A stretch of 64,000 nucleotides of DNA from Bartonella rochalimae ATCC BAA-1498 (lineage in GTDB: Bacteria; Pseudomonadota; Alphaproteobacteria; Rhizobiales; Rhizobiaceae), in contig NZ_KL407337.1 of the NCBI RefSeq assembly GCF_000706645.1, forward strand, positions 766,135-830,134. The letters run 5' to 3'. Positions 1 through 10,471 of the stretch are shown one piece after another. A program made the translations under genes and the position numbers. Positions within the stretch are counted from its first letter, which is position 1. Each line of letters begins with the position of its first letter. The notes under the pieces were generated by a model. The model made no database searches. It saw only the letters and a list, made by a program, of their open reading frames with translations, and was not told where the DNA came from.

Positions 1-315
1 TTATAAAAAATATTAACTATATGTTTTAAAATAACAATATGAATGATTATTATTTCTATAAAAATGTTGGAATAAAAATTAAACGATAAAAAGCCACAAA
101 AAGGGGAAGAATAGTGAAAAAACGTAAACAAAACCAACAATATAAAACCCCTCACCTTGATAAGAAAGTGAAGTATTGATTTTATCATTTTTTTATTTGG
201 CCAATGTAATCTCTAAATAATCTTGTGAATTTTTATCATGTAATAAAATAAATCTTTGTACTTATTAATGCAAACAAGCCAATATTCTTAAAACTATATA
301 GCTTAATGGTGATAT
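1..315. other. AT-rich non-coding left edge
   Basis: I see no open reading frame with a ribosome-binding site, no tRNA-like cloverleaf and no clear terminator here. It is very AT-rich and lies downstream of the minus-strand gene that ends at 316. The far left may be the flank of a gene outside the window. Confidence 0.5.
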
Positions 316-960
316 TCAATAAATAATAGAAAAACGAAGAGATCCTATAGAGCCTGTAAATATTTGCTTACCTTCCTGTTGAAACTGTTGGATTAACTGA
401 TCATCAATCATACGGCGATCCCACATTGTACCAAACACATTACCTTGTTTCCAATTGACTGACTTTCCAATAAGATTTTCTATATCTGATTGATTATATA
501 TTCTAGCAGTATCGTGTTCTAAAGCTGTAAATAAAGCTTGTGGTGCCCCAAGTAATTTCCCTTCTCTTGCTAAAGAATGCACCAGATTTTTCAATTGATT
601 ACTGTCCATTATTAAAGGAACATAAACCTGAAAACGACCATTTGGAACGCCATCATAATCTTGAAATTGTGATGCATCAACTTCAAAAGTGTTCCATAAA
701 GAAAGAGAATAAGTACTATCAATTAAAGAAGGTAAGATTTCTGTAAATTGAATTTTATTATTAGAATTATCGGGCAACTCTTGAAGACGTGATAATGTAT
801 CATGAAAAACTGAAGGAATAATATTTTTATTACTGATATGCGCAGATGGCACCTGAATAGTATCCTGAAGTATCTGACTTAAATTCTGCTCTTTATGTGA
901 GCTATGTTTTTGGTAGCTATCAATTCCTGGATTTACTTGAAACGAGTTAATAGAAATCAT
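316..960 (-). CDS. Hypothetical protein, no recognised family
   Basis: A protein of 214 residues that I do not recognise. There is no signal peptide, membrane span or Cys/His metal motif. The N-terminal 60 residues are rich in Ser, Asn, Gln and His and look disordered. The middle and C-terminal part (about 95-214) has alternating hydrophobic residues and conserved-looking Trp and Gly, suggesting a folded domain. An ATG at 970-972 would add four residues, but the ATG at 958-960 is preceded by GGGGGA about four bases away, so I chose the inner start. It stands alone, and its upstream region faces icd. It could be a lineage-specific gene. The frame is intact and codon use looks like its neighbours, so it is probably a real gene. 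Confidence 0.6.
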   Translation of the reverse strand: MISINSFQVNPGIDSYQKHSSHKEQNLSQILQDTIQVPSAHISNKNIIPSVFHDTLSRLQELPDNSNNKIQFTEILPSLIDSTYSLSLWNTFEVDASQFQDYDGVPNGRFQVYVPLIMDSNQLKNLVHSLAREGKLLGAPQALFTALEHDTARIYNQSDIENLIGKSVNWKQGNVFGTMWDRRMIDDQLIQQFQQEGKQIFTGSIGSLRFSIIY

Positions 961-1190
961 TATTTCCCCCATTTAAATGATACACCCCAATAATATCCTA
1001 TATTGTAATTAATATAACACAAATAAAAAGATTTCAAAATAAAAAGGAAGAATTAAAAGAACAAATATTTAAAATAAAAACTGAGTTATATATACAAAAA
1101 GCTTTTTCTAGATTTCTGTTTTTAATTTCCATCATGGATCTGAAAGTGCTATAGGAAAAATATTATTTCAATACAATAAAGGGACTCCTA

Positions 1191-2405
1191 ATGGCAAAGA
1201 TTAAAGTGACAAACCCCATTGTCGAAATCAACGGTGATGAAATGACTCGTATTATCTGGAAATATATTAAAGATAAACTCATTCATCCCTATCTCGATAT
1301 TGATCTTAAATATTATGATCTTTCCATTGAAAATAGAGAAGCAACTAGCGATCAAATAACAATTGATTCTGCTCATGCAATCAAAAAATATGGAGTCGGT
1401 GTGAAATGTGCAACCATTACTCCTGATGAAGCACGTGTTAAAGAATTTAATTTAACAAAAATGTGGAAATCACCAAATGGAACAATTCGCAATATTTTAG
1501 GAGGTGTTATTTTTCGTGAGCCTATTATCTGCAAAAATATTCCACGTCTCGTTCCAGGTTGGACAAAACCAATTATTGTCGGACGTCATGCTTTTGGCGA
1601 CCAATATAAAGCAACAGATTTCAAATTTCCGAATAAAGGAAAATTAAGTATTAAATTTGTTGGTGATGATGGCCAAATTATTGAACATGATGTCTTTAAT
1701 GCTCCAAGTGCAGGAGTTGCAATGGCAATGTATAATCTTGATGAATCAATTCGCGACTTCGCCCGCGCGTCCTTTCATTACGGACTTCAACGCAATGTCC
1801 CTGTCTATCTTTCGACCAAGAATACTATTTTAAAAGCCTATGATGGTCGTTTTAAAGATATCTTTCAAGAAATATTTGACTCAGAATTTAAAACCGAATT
1901 TGAAAATCGTAAATTATATTATGAGCATCGTCTCATCGATGACATGGTGGCTTCTGCGCTTAAATGGTCAGGTGGTTACGTTTGGGCATGTAAAAATTAT
2001 GATGGTGATGTTCAATCAGATATCGTTGCTCAAGGATTTGGTTCTCTTGGTCTAATGACTTCTGTTCTGATGACACCAGATGGTAAAACTGTTGAAGCAG
2101 AAGCTGCTCATGGTACAGTAACGCGTCATTACCGTCAGCACCAAAATAATAAAGAAACATCAACAAATTCTATTGCTTCTATTTTTGCTTGGACACGTGG
2201 ACTAACACATCGTGCTAAGCTTGATAATAATGAAAAATTAAAAAACTTTGCTACTACATTGGAAAGAGTTTGTATTAATACTGTTGAAGAAGGTTTCATG
2301 ACAAAAGATCTCGCTATTTTAATCGGTCCCGAAAAAAAATGGCTATCCACAACAGGATTTCTTGATAAAATTAATGAAAACCTAAAAAAAGAAATGACTC
2401 ACTAG
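1191..2405 (+). CDS. icd: NADP-dependent isocitrate dehydrogenase
   Basis: Oxidatively decarboxylates isocitrate to 2-oxoglutarate with NADP+ in the TCA cycle, in the cytoplasm. At 404 residues it matches the homodimeric, eukaryote-like IDH found in Rhizobiales rather than the E. coli type. The start region has [10 protein letters not shown] (14-23), and the substrate loop SPNGTIRN sits at 94-101. The [11 protein letters not shown] helix near residue 245 is followed by the [10 protein letters not shown] metal-binding stretch. The C-terminal half contains the [12 protein letters not shown] nucleotide-binding stretch. The ATG at 1191 is the only sensible start and gives full family length. The gene is monocistronic, as shown by the strong terminator just after its stop. 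Its product 2-oxoglutarate is also the signal read by the PII protein at 14.4 kb. Confidence 0.97.
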   Translation: MAKIKVTNPIVEINGDEMTRIIWKYIKDKLIHPYLDIDLKYYDLSIENREATSDQITIDSAHAIKKYGVGVKCATITPDEARVKEFNLTKMWKSPNGTIRNILGGVIFREPIICKNIPRLVPGWTKPIIVGRHAFGDQYKATDFKFPNKGKLSIKFVGDDGQIIEHDVFNAPSAGVAMAMYNLDESIRDFARASFHYGLQRNVPVYLSTKNTILKAYDGRFKDIFQEIFDSEFKTEFENRKLYYEHRLIDDMVASALKWSGGYVWACKNYDGDVQSDIVAQGFGSLGLMTSVLMTPDGKTVEAEAAHGTVTRHYRQHQNNKETSTNSIASIFAWTRGLTHRAKLDNNEKLKNFATTLERVCINTVEEGFMTKDLAILIGPEKKWLSTTGFLDKINENLKKEMTH

Positions 2406-2417
2406 CATCATTCCACA

Positions 2418-2453
2418 CTCAAAGTTTTCTAAATAGAAAACTTTGAGTTTTTT
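2418..2453 (+). terminator. Rho-independent terminator of icd
   Basis: A perfect 13-base-pair stem (2418-2430 with 2435-2447) with a 4-base AAAT loop is followed directly by six T residues. It begins 12 bases after the icd stop codon. This is the clearest intrinsic terminator in the window. Confidence 0.93.
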
Positions 2454-2642
2454 CTATAAATTATTAAATCGTTCACATACAAATTCTATGATTCGCTCTA
2501 ACAGCAATCTTTCTCTATATGAATACTTTTTATTATCTGTGCCGTGTTATTTTTTATCGAAGTCACTACTATGCTGCTCTCTTTTGATGATTCCTACGCT
2601 TATATATAAGAGGCTAAAATAACTTTAAAAATCTTTTCAACT

Positions 2643-3830
2643 TTACTTAGGAAAATACTGATTATATTTTTCCATGTGCCACAAAAAACAGAACATCAGC
2701 AATCCACACAAAGTTAAAATACCTCCAAGGATAGCTGTGTGTTCATAACTATAGCCTAATTTCAAAATACATGCTCCAAATTCCGCTCCAATAGCATTCG
2801 CAATATTAAAAGCAGATTGCATCAAAGCGCTTGCTAACATCTGTGCAGGCGTAGCAATATCGATGATTTTTGCTTGTATAGAAGGCATAGATGCAAAAGA
2901 AGTCCCAATAAGAAAACATCCTAATGCTGCTGTTAGCGGAGTATATGATAAAAAGAAAAAAAGAAAAAAAACGAATGTACTCCAAAGCATAGCAAAAAAT
3001 ATCGTTGCTGAAGAACCAATCTTAACTGCAAATTTAGGACCTAAAATATTACCCACAACCATTCCCAATCCCATCAATGGCATAATAAATGGTACCCATT
3101 CAAGAGAAACATTAGAAATATAAAGCAATGTTGACTTAATATACGTAAAAACAGAAAATAATCCTGATGCACCAATTGAAACCATCGCCAAAAGAAACCA
3201 TACTTCTTTTTTCTTTAATGCACTTAATTCGTTTAAAATGCTTGTTTTAGTAATGTTAGAAACAGAAGGTAAAAATTTCCAAATAAGAAAACAACACATC
3301 AAAGAAATAATACCTACAAGAAGAAATGCAAACTGCCAACCAACAAGTTGACCAATCCAAGTTGCACTCGGTGCTCCAATAACTGTTGCAATTGTCAAAC
3401 CAAGCATAACACTACCAACAGCTTTTGACCGTTCATTTCTTTCTACCATTGAAGAGGCGACCATAGTTGCAATACCGAAATAAATGCCATGTGGAAGACC
3501 ACTGATAAATCGTAAGATTACCAATACGTTAAAGACAGAAAAAAATGAACTAATAATATTCGCTAAAGCATAACAAAACATCAACCCTATCAAAACAGCC
3601 TTATGTGGCAGCTTAGCTGTTACGATAGCTAAAATAGGTGCTCCAATCACAACTCCTAAAGCATAAGAAGAAATATATTGTCCGGCTGTAGCAATACTAA
3701 CATGTGAGCTACGCGCCATCTCCGGTTGTAAACCCATTGCAACAAACTCAGCAGTACCAATAGCAAAGCTTCCTACTGCAAGAGCTAAAATGCCAAAATG
3801 CTTGGTTTTAAAATCAATTCTAAAAGACAT
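2643..3830 (-). CDS. MFS transporter, DHA1 (AraJ/YdhP-like) family
   Basis: A 395-residue inner-membrane permease with about twelve hydrophobic spans, the normal size for a major facilitator. The N-terminal GTAEF motif in the first span (25-29) and the RFISGLPHGIYFG segment in the fourth span are typical of the AraJ/YdhP-type drug:H+ antiporter group. That group is annotated as arabinose- or purine-efflux-like, and the real substrate is unknown. It stands alone between convergent icd and tgt. There is no adjacent regulator to suggest an inducer. The reading frame is complete, with a Lys-rich tail. Family call sure, substrate open. Confidence 0.85.
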   Translation of the reverse strand: MSFRIDFKTKHFGILALAVGSFAIGTAEFVAMGLQPEMARSSHVSIATAGQYISSYALGVVIGAPILAIVTAKLPHKAVLIGLMFCYALANIISSFFSVFNVLVILRFISGLPHGIYFGIATMVASSMVERNERSKAVGSVMLGLTIATVIGAPSATWIGQLVGWQFAFLLVGIISLMCCFLIWKFLPSVSNITKTSILNELSALKKKEVWFLLAMVSIGASGLFSVFTYIKSTLLYISNVSLEWVPFIMPLMGLGMVVGNILGPKFAVKIGSSATIFFAMLWSTFVFFLFFFLSYTPLTAALGCFLIGTSFASMPSIQAKIIDIATPAQMLASALMQSAFNIANAIGAEFGACILKLGYSYEHTAILGGILTLCGLLMFCFLWHMEKYNQYFPK

Positions 3831-4275
3831 GAAAGAATTTTATCCTTAGAAAATCTTTGTCTTATTATTTTTACACTAAATATTATTCTATTAAATATGC
3901 TGTAAAATGAGCAAATAATACGTTTTTAATATCAAAAGCAATTTCTTGAAACAAAAAGAATATACAACTTTTACGTTTTACTTTCATGATGTTTTATAAA
4001 AATAAACAAAAAGCATATTAAAAAGGTAATTTTCATACTTCTTTAAGGATTTACTAACTTAGAATTAACATTGTTAATTTAGATAGTGATTAGAAACAGA
4101 AAACAAACTGCTTCTCTCCGGATCAGGTAGTGCGTGCCGGAGCAATAATTTTTATTCAATAGAGTATATCATAGAGAAATAAATAACCACAGCGCATATT
4201 TACCTTAAGGTAGCCATTTATATTCCCTAAAAGAGCTATATGAATACTTTTTTAATACAATTTTCTTTACGGACC
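3831..4275. other. Intergenic region with a GC-rich hairpin
   Basis: No coding frame is supported in these 445 bases. The one distinctive element is a GC-richer patch at about 4113-4143 in which CTCCGG (4116-4121) can pair with CCGGAG (4137-4142) across a 15-base loop. The patch is followed by an AT/T-rich stretch. It could be a small structured RNA, a weak terminator or a decayed RNA gene. Confidence 0.35.
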
Positions 4276-5430
4276 TTATCGTCCTTGCATCCATAAGGCT
4301 ACTGTATCGGAGCAAAAGTCGGCGTAACGTCCTGCTTGAATAGCATCACGAATACCTTGCATAAGTTGCTGATAATAAAAAAGATTATTCCAAGTCAACA
4401 ACATGCCTCCAAGAGATTCACCAGATTTGATTAAATGATGCAAATAAGCGCAACTATAATCACGTGCAGCAGAACAAGGCGACTGTGGATCAAGAGGATT
4501 TGGATCTTCTGCATAACGTGCATTTCGCAAATTAATTCTTCCAAAACGAGTAAAAGCTAAGCCATGACGGCCTGCACGTGTTGGCATAACACAATCAAAC
4601 ATATCTACCCCTCGAGCTACACTTTTTAAGATATCATCTGGCGTCCCTACACCCATGAGATAACGAGGCTTATCCTCCGGTAAAATTGAACAAGTAACAT
4701 CTAGAACAGCGGTCATAACATCCTGAGGCTCACCAACCGCAAGCCCTCCAATAGCATAGCCTTTCAAGTCCATTTCTTTTAATGCTTGAGCAGAGCGTTC
4801 ACGTAATTTCATATTATCTCCGCCTTGAACAATACCAAACATTGCTTTTTCTGGTTGATCACCAAAAACTTTTTTACAACGCTGTGCCCAACGCAATGAA
4901 AGTTCCATAGCAGCTTCTATTTCTCTCTCTGATGCCGGTAATGCAATACACTGATCAAGCTGCATTTGAATATCAGAATCAAGAAGACCTTGGATTTCGA
5001 TAGAACGTTCTGGACTCATATCGTAATAGGCCCCATTAATATGAGAGCGAAAAATAACACCCTGCTCCGTAATCTTACATATCCCCGAAAGAGACATAAC
5101 CTGAAAACCACCAGAATCCGTTAAAATAGGCCCAGACCAACGAATAAATTTGTGCAATCCTCCTAAACGCGCAACACGCTCAGCTCCCGGTCGTAACATC
5201 AAATGATAAGTATTACCTAAAATAATATCTGCACCAAGAGCATGTAATTGGTCCATATACATAGCCTTAACGGTTCCAACCGTTCCAACTGGCATAAATG
5301 CAGGTGTGCGAATACGTCCTCGTCCTGTTATAATTTCGCCTTGGCGAGCATATCCATCTTGAGATTTTTTTTCATAGTGAAATGCTTTTATCATCATTTT
5401 TATCTTTTTAATTTCAGGATCCCATATCAC
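4276..5430 (-). CDS. tgt: tRNA-guanine(34) transglycosylase (Tgt)
   Basis: Exchanges guanine-34 in GUN-anticodon tRNAs for a queuosine precursor base. At 384 residues it is full length; the family core begins around residue 13, so the tandem ATGs at 5397 or 5394 may be the true start instead of 5430. DSGGFQ (105-110) and FDCVMPTR (278-285) carry the two catalytic aspartates. GGLAVGE (228-234) is the preQ1-type specificity loop of bacterial enzymes. Oddly, the C-terminal zinc site is mostly gone: in the segment matching C-x-C-x2-C and the later His of the Zymomonas enzyme I see only one Cys (319), with Ala or Asp at other positions and Asn for His. In many Rhizobiales queA is next door; here 374 empty bases follow. 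Confidence 0.95.
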   Translation of the reverse strand: MIWDPEIKKIKMMIKAFHYEKKSQDGYARQGEIITGRGRIRTPAFMPVGTVGTVKAMYMDQLHALGADIILGNTYHLMLRPGAERVARLGGLHKFIRWSGPILTDSGGFQVMSLSGICKITEQGVIFRSHINGAYYDMSPERSIEIQGLLDSDIQMQLDQCIALPASEREIEAAMELSLRWAQRCKKVFGDQPEKAMFGIVQGGDNMKLRERSAQALKEMDLKGYAIGGLAVGEPQDVMTAVLDVTCSILPEDKPRYLMGVGTPDDILKSVARGVDMFDCVMPTRAGRHGLAFTRFGRINLRNARYAEDPNPLDPQSPCSAARDYSCAYLHHLIKSGESLGGMLLTWNNLFYYQQLMQGIRDAIQAGRYADFCSDTVALWMQGR

Positions 5431-5804
5431 TATTAAAATAAAAGCAATGGCTTCTTTACTGCAGCTACAAATTATGGATCTCTTTTATTCACTAACACTA
5501 AAACTAGTCAAAAAAAATTCAAAAAAATCAGCTATTAAACGATTAATAAAATAAAAAAATTATTGAGTGCAATAAAAAATATCTAATATTTTATGATACT
5601 AGCCAATAACCCTCTTTTAATTGAAAATCTTTAGAAAATGATAAAAATTTTATGAAAAATATATTTTCACCTAGATAAAAAAGTTTCTAGTACAATTTTC
5701 TATTTTGAAATCTCAACATTCAAAACTCTTTCTGCACGAAAAGACGTTATTTATATGCAGCCTTCATGCTGTAAAATTGCAAAAAATGTTACATAACATC
5801 TCTA
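5431..5804. other. Gene-free gap between tgt and cyclophilin genes
   Basis: I find no open frame and no recognisable queA remnant in this 374-base AT-rich stretch, although the flanking order (tgt, then cyclophilins, coaD, gyrA) is one in which Rhizobiales often carry queA. It must hold the tgt promoter and the end of the gyrA-coaD-ppi transcript. Confidence 0.5.
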
Positions 5805-6317
5805 TTATTTGGCATCTGCAGCAATTGTAGCTTTAATAATTGCATCTGGATCTACAACAGGCTCACCGCGCTTAATTTTATCAATATTTTCCATACCTTT
5901 AAGCACTTGTCCCCATATAGAATATTGACGATTAAGCCAAGGAGCATCTGCGAGACAAATAAAAAACTGCGAATTAGCCGAATTTGGATTCTGGCTACGT
6001 GCCATAGAAACTGTCCCACGTTTATGAGGAAGATTTGAAAACTCTGCTTTTAAGTCGGGTTTATCTGAACCACCCATACCAATACGTGACAAATTAAATT
6101 TCTGATCATTTTTTTTGCCAAACTGAACATCACCAGTTTGAGCCATGAAATCGTCAATAACACGATGAAAAACAACATTATCGTAGGCGCCCTCACGCAC
6201 AAGTTCTTTGATACGTGTAACATGAGCAGGAGCTAAATCAGGGAAAAGCTCAATTACTACTTCTCCTTTTGTTGTTTCAAGAATTAAAGTATTTTCTGGA
6301 TCTTTAGGCTCGACCAT
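5805..6317 (-). CDS. ppiB: Cytoplasmic cyclophilin-type peptidyl-prolyl isomerase
   Basis: A 170-residue cyclophilin that speeds cis-trans isomerisation of prolyl bonds in protein folding. Catalytic-core motifs are visible: FHRVIDDFMAQTGD (51-64) with the active Arg, then the NSANSQFFI strand near residue 112. It has no signal peptide, so it should act in the cytoplasm, unlike its upstream neighbour. The start ATG follows the stop of the upstream cyclophilin gene by four bases, implying translational coupling and one transcript from gyrA-coaD. The two adjacent cyclophilins are clearly paralogues, one exported and one cytosolic. Symbol assigned by location and lack of signal. Confidence 0.92.
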   Translation of the reverse strand: MVEPKDPENTLILETTKGEVVIELFPDLAPAHVTRIKELVREGAYDNVVFHRVIDDFMAQTGDVQFGKKNDQKFNLSRIGMGGSDKPDLKAEFSNLPHKRGTVSMARSQNPNSANSQFFICLADAPWLNRQYSIWGQVLKGMENIDKIKRGEPVVDPDAIIKATIAADAK

Positions 6318-6321
6318 AGTG

Positions 6322-6927
6322 TCATTCCTTTATTTCTACTTCCACTTTTTTCTCAATTTGTAAATAAGCAGCATTAATAACATCAGGATCTGTTACAGAC
6401 CCATTATTATCTGCAGTTCCTTTTTTAATTTTATCAACAACTTCCATTCCTTTTACAACTTCTCCAACAACAGTATATTGACCGTTTAAAAAAGTAGCAT
6501 CATCAAAACAAATAAAAAATTGAGAATTTGCTGAATTTAAATCTTGTGAACGAGCCATACCAACAGCACCACGTTTAAAAGGTTGCTTTGAAAACTCTGC
6601 TGGTAAATTAGAATAGTCTGAACCACCTTTACCAACATTTTTCAGATCAAAATCAACACTATCTTTTTTTCCAAATTTCACATCACCAGTTTGAGCCATA
6701 AAACCAGGAATAACGCGATGAAATACGACATTATTATAAGCACCTTCTTCTGTTAGTTTCTTAATTCGAGCAACATGTTTTGGTGCAAGATCTGGTCGCA
6801 ACTGAATAATTACATCACCATTTTTAAGAGATAAAACAAGAATATTATGCTCATCTGCAGCAGCACTAAATGAAAATAAGTAAAAAAAACATGTTAAAAA
6901 AGTAAAAATTCTAAAAAACACAATCAT
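6322..6927 (-). CDS. ppiA: Exported cyclophilin-type peptidyl-prolyl isomerase
   Basis: A 201-residue cyclophilin with an N-terminal signal sequence: about 20 hydrophobic, Phe-rich residues ending in FSAAA, with cleavage likely near residue 24. It should therefore work in the periplasm on newly exported proteins. The core motif [14 protein letters not shown] carries the catalytic Arg, and NSANSQFFI follows. An acidic-basic tail ([10 protein letters not shown]) extends past the domain. Its ATG overlaps the coaD stop by four bases and its stop is four bases before the next cyclophilin, so it is the middle gene of a coupled operon. Family certain; the ppiA symbol follows the periplasmic prediction. 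Confidence 0.91.
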   Translation of the reverse strand: MIVFFRIFTFLTCFFYLFSFSAAADEHNILVLSLKNGDVIIQLRPDLAPKHVARIKKLTEEGAYNNVVFHRVIPGFMAQTGDVKFGKKDSVDFDLKNVGKGGSDYSNLPAEFSKQPFKRGAVGMARSQDLNSANSQFFICFDDATFLNGQYTVVGEVVKGMEVVDKIKKGTADNNGSVTDPDVINAAYLQIEKKVEVEIKE

Positions 6928-7430
6928 TCTTCCCTTTGAGATTTAAATTTTGAATACAAAGCTTGTGCAACATTTGGAGGAACAAAAGGCGTAATATCTC
7001 CTCCCATAGTGACAATTTGACGCACCAATGTAGAGCTTATCATACGGCTAGAAATACTTGCTGGTAAAAAAATCGTTTGCAACTCAGGGGCCATCATTTC
7101 ATTTATTCCCGCCATCTGCATTTCATAATCAAAATCAGTACCATCACGCAATCCACGAATAAGAAATGAAGCACCAATTTCACGCGCTTTATCAATAAGG
7201 AGATTGTCAAATGAAATAACTTGTAACCGATCAGAACCTATATTCAATATATCTTTTCTCACTTGTGCAATTAAATCAACACGCTCTTCAAAACTAAAAA
7301 ATGGCTTTTTTATAGCTTGTATACCAATAGCCATCACCACTTTATTAGCTAAAACTAAACTACTTCGCAAAATATCAAGGTGACCATTTGTAATAGGATC
7401 AAAAGATCCTGCATAAAGAGCAACTGTCAT
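6924..7430 (-). CDS. coaD: Phosphopantetheine adenylyltransferase
   Basis: Transfers AMP from ATP to 4'-phosphopantetheine, the penultimate step of coenzyme A synthesis. Its 168 residues match the family. The N-terminal [15 protein letters not shown] segment (7-21) includes the T/HxGH nucleotidyltransferase signature. [19 protein letters not shown] (89-107) and the SSTLVRQI segment near 127 are also family features. It sits 33 bases after gyrA and overlaps ppiA by four bases, so it is probably co-transcribed. CoA synthesis is also represented in this window by coaBC at the right end, but the two are not linked in one operon. Confidence 0.96.
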   Translation of the reverse strand: MTVALYAGSFDPITNGHLDILRSSLVLANKVVMAIGIQAIKKPFFSFEERVDLIAQVRKDILNIGSDRLQVISFDNLLIDKAREIGASFLIRGLRDGTDFDYEMQMAGINEMMAPELQTIFLPASISSRMISSTLVRQIVTMGGDITPFVPPNVAQALYSKFKSQREE

Positions 7431-7463
7431 CTATTTTTTCCGATGATTTTAGAGTTATTTATC

Positions 7464-10232
7464 TTAATTAATATCAACCATACCAGAATGTTTTTCACTG
7501 TCATCATCTAATTGATTGGCATCATCCTCAGGATCAGAAATGCGCTCAACCGATACAACTTTTTCACCCTTTGCTGTATTAAAAATTGTTACTCCTTTTG
7601 TAGAACGACCAGCTATACGAATCCCCTCAATAGGAACTCGAATAAGTTGTCCTCCATTTGAAACCAGCATTATTTGATCTTGCGCTTCTACTGGAAAGGC
7701 TGCTACTAGCTTACCAATTTCAACAGTTTTATTTGGATCAGTTGCGCGAATCCCCTTTCCACCGCGCCCTGAGATACGAAATTCGTAGGAAGAAGATCGC
7801 TTTCCATATCCAAACTCACTAACTGTTAAAAGCATTTGTTCACGAGCAGCAAGCTCTGCATAACGCTCATCTGTTAGTTCTGTTTCATCTCCATCTTCAT
7901 CTTCATCAACAATTACAACATCTTCCGTATCCGCACCAGCAGAACGTCGCTCATTAATTGCACGTTTAATATAAGCAGAACGCTCCACTGACGTTGCCTC
8001 AACATGCTCTAAAATAGTCATAGAAATAACCTTATCACCATCAACCATATTGATACCACGTACCCCTACCGAATTACGTCCCACAAAAACACGAACATCA
8101 ATGACTGGAAAACGAATACATTGTCCATTGGCTGTTGTCAGAACAACATCATCACGCTCTGTACAAGTTTCTACAGACAAAATTTCATCTTCGTCATCAA
8201 GTTTCATGGCAATTTTACCATTACGATTTACCTGAATAAAATCCGATAATTTATTGCGGCGTACTGTTCCACGAGTTGTTGCAAACATAACATCTAATTC
8301 ACTCCAACTTGCTTCATCTTCTGGCAATGGCATAATTGTTGTTATACGCTCTCCTTCCTGTAAAGGAAGCATATTGACCAACGCGCGCCCACGCGACTGC
8401 GGTGTACCAATAGGCAAACGCCAAACCTTTTCTTTATAAACGATCCCTCGTGATGAAAAGAAAAGAACGGGTGTATGTGTATTACTCACAAATAAGCGCG
8501 TTACAAAATCCTCATCCTTTGTGGACATACCAGAACGCCCTTTACCCCCACGACGCTGAGCACGATATGTATTGAGAGGTACACGTTTAATATAACCACT
8601 ATGGCTAACCGTTACCACCATATCCTCTGGCACAATTAGATCTTCATTGTCCATCTCAGCATTACCAAAACCAAAGACAGTGCGCCGGGGAGTCACAAAT
8701 TCCTCGCGAAGAGTGCTTAGTTCATTCTTCACAATGCCCATAATCCGTAAACGTGATGACAAAATATGAAGATAATCTGTAATATCTACCCCAATTTTAT
8801 TTAACTCATCAGCAATTTCATCACGTCCAAGTGCAGTAAGCCTCTGTAAACGTAACTCCAGAATAGCTCTAGCTTGTTCTTCAGATAAATTATATGTGTT
8901 ATCCTCATGGATAATATGACGAGGATCATCAATAAGCTTAATTAAAGATGCTACATCAGCTGCCAACCAACGCCGCTCCATTAACTGTACACGCGCCGTC
9001 TGAGGATCAGGTGCTGTGCGAATTAATGCTATAATTTCATCAATATTTGCAACCGCAATAGCAAGGCCAACTAAAACATGCGCACGCTCACGCGCCTTAC
9101 GCAAAAGATATTTTGTGCGCCGACTGACCACCTCTTCACGAAAAGAAACAAAAGCACGAAGCATATCAAGCAACGTCATTTGCTCAGGCTTTCCCCCATT
9201 CAGCGCGACCATATTACAGCCAAAAGAAGTTTGTAATGGCGTATAGCGGTATAGTTGATTCAAAACAATATCCGCAACAGCTTCTCTCTTAAGTTCAATA
9301 ACAACCCTATATCCATCACGATCAGACTCATCACGCAGATCAGAGATTCCTTCGATGCGCTTATCGCGTACTAATTCAGCTATCTTCTCAATCATCGTTG
9401 CTTTATTAATCTGATAAGGAATTTCGCTTACAATAATTGCCTGTCGGTTATTGCGAATTTCTTCAATATCAACCTTAGCACGCATAATAATTGAACCACG
9501 TCCCGTTTCATAAGCTGAACGAACACCTGAACGACCGAGAATAATACCACCTGTAGGAAAATCCGGACCAGGAATAATTTCAATTATTTCATCAAGCGTT
9601 ATATTAGGATTGTCAATTAAAGCAATACATCCATCAATGACTTCACCAAGATTATGTGGAGGAATATTGGTTGCCATTCCTACAGCAATCCCACCTGATC
9701 CATTAACTAAAAGATTAGGAAAACGTGCTGGTAAAACTATAGGTTCACGCTCACGTCCATCGTAATTATCTTGAAAATCAACCGTCTCTTTATCGATATC
9801 AGCTAAAAGTTCTTCTGCAACTTTTTCTAAACGACACTCTGTATAACGCATTGCAGCAGGAGGATCACCATCCACAGAACCGAAATTTCCTTGTCCATCA
9901 ATTAATGGATTTCGTAAAGAAAAATCCTGTGCCATACGCACCAATGCATCATAAATTGAAGCATCACCATGGGGATGAAACTTCCCCATAACTTCCCCAA
10001 CGACACCTGCTGACTTACGATAAGATTTATTAAAAGAAAGCCCCATTTCATTCATCGCATGAAGAATACGCCGATGAACAGGCTTAAGACCATCGCGCAC
10101 ATCAGGTAATGCACGCGATACAATAACGCTCATCGCATAATCGAGATAAGAGCGTTGCATTTCTTCAATAATACTAACTGGTTCAATACCGGTCAGGACA
10201 TCATGTTCTGATTGTGTAGTAAGATCGGTCAC
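7464..10232 (-). CDS. gyrA: DNA gyrase subunit A
   Basis: The breakage-reunion subunit of DNA gyrase, which with GyrB (57.6 kb) introduces negative supercoils. At 922 residues it is full length. The winged-helix region contains the catalytic Tyr130 in AAMRYTE. The C-terminal beta-pinwheel has the gyrase box (QRRGGKG near 560) and repeated blades. An acidic insertion near 770-790, rich in Asp and Glu, resembles those of other alphaproteobacteria. The start is GTG at 10230-10232; the ribosome site is weak. In the quinolone-determining region the position equal to E. coli Ser83 is Ala91, while the Asp87 equivalent (Asp95) is kept. It is the first gene of gyrA-coaD-ppiA-ppiB. Confidence 0.97.
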   Translation of the reverse strand: MTDLTTQSEHDVLTGIEPVSIIEEMQRSYLDYAMSVIVSRALPDVRDGLKPVHRRILHAMNEMGLSFNKSYRKSAGVVGEVMGKFHPHGDASIYDALVRMAQDFSLRNPLIDGQGNFGSVDGDPPAAMRYTECRLEKVAEELLADIDKETVDFQDNYDGREREPIVLPARFPNLLVNGSGGIAVGMATNIPPHNLGEVIDGCIALIDNPNITLDEIIEIIPGPDFPTGGIILGRSGVRSAYETGRGSIIMRAKVDIEEIRNNRQAIIVSEIPYQINKATMIEKIAELVRDKRIEGISDLRDESDRDGYRVVIELKREAVADIVLNQLYRYTPLQTSFGCNMVALNGGKPEQMTLLDMLRAFVSFREEVVSRRTKYLLRKARERAHVLVGLAIAVANIDEIIALIRTAPDPQTARVQLMERRWLAADVASLIKLIDDPRHIIHEDNTYNLSEEQARAILELRLQRLTALGRDEIADELNKIGVDITDYLHILSSRLRIMGIVKNELSTLREEFVTPRRTVFGFGNAEMDNEDLIVPEDMVVTVSHSGYIKRVPLNTYRAQRRGGKGRSGMSTKDEDFVTRLFVSNTHTPVLFFSSRGIVYKEKVWRLPIGTPQSRGRALVNMLPLQEGERITTIMPLPEDEASWSELDVMFATTRGTVRRNKLSDFIQVNRNGKIAMKLDDEDEILSVETCTERDDVVLTTANGQCIRFPVIDVRVFVGRNSVGVRGINMVDGDKVISMTILEHVEATSVERSAYIKRAINERRSAGADTEDVVIVDEDEDGDETELTDERYAELAAREQMLLTVSEFGYGKRSSSYEFRISGRGGKGIRATDPNKTVEIGKLVAAFPVEAQDQIMLVSNGGQLIRVPIEGIRIAGRSTKGVTIFNTAKGEKVVSVERISDPEDDANQLDDDSEKHSGMVDIN

Positions 10233-10471
10233 AACTTCAATACTTTCAAAAAAGAATCATTTTGATCTTTTATATCGAAAAAAATTGCAAAATGCTAATT
10301 CAGCTCTTTACAAAAAGTAAACATTTAATGATAATTTTCAATACGTTATTTTCTTTTATTAAAAATCGTATATGCAATGAATAACGCGCACGCTCCTCAA
10401 TAAAAAGTAAAATAAACATATATGATAAAATATACAAATACTTCTGAAATAGAATATCACTACTAAAGGTA

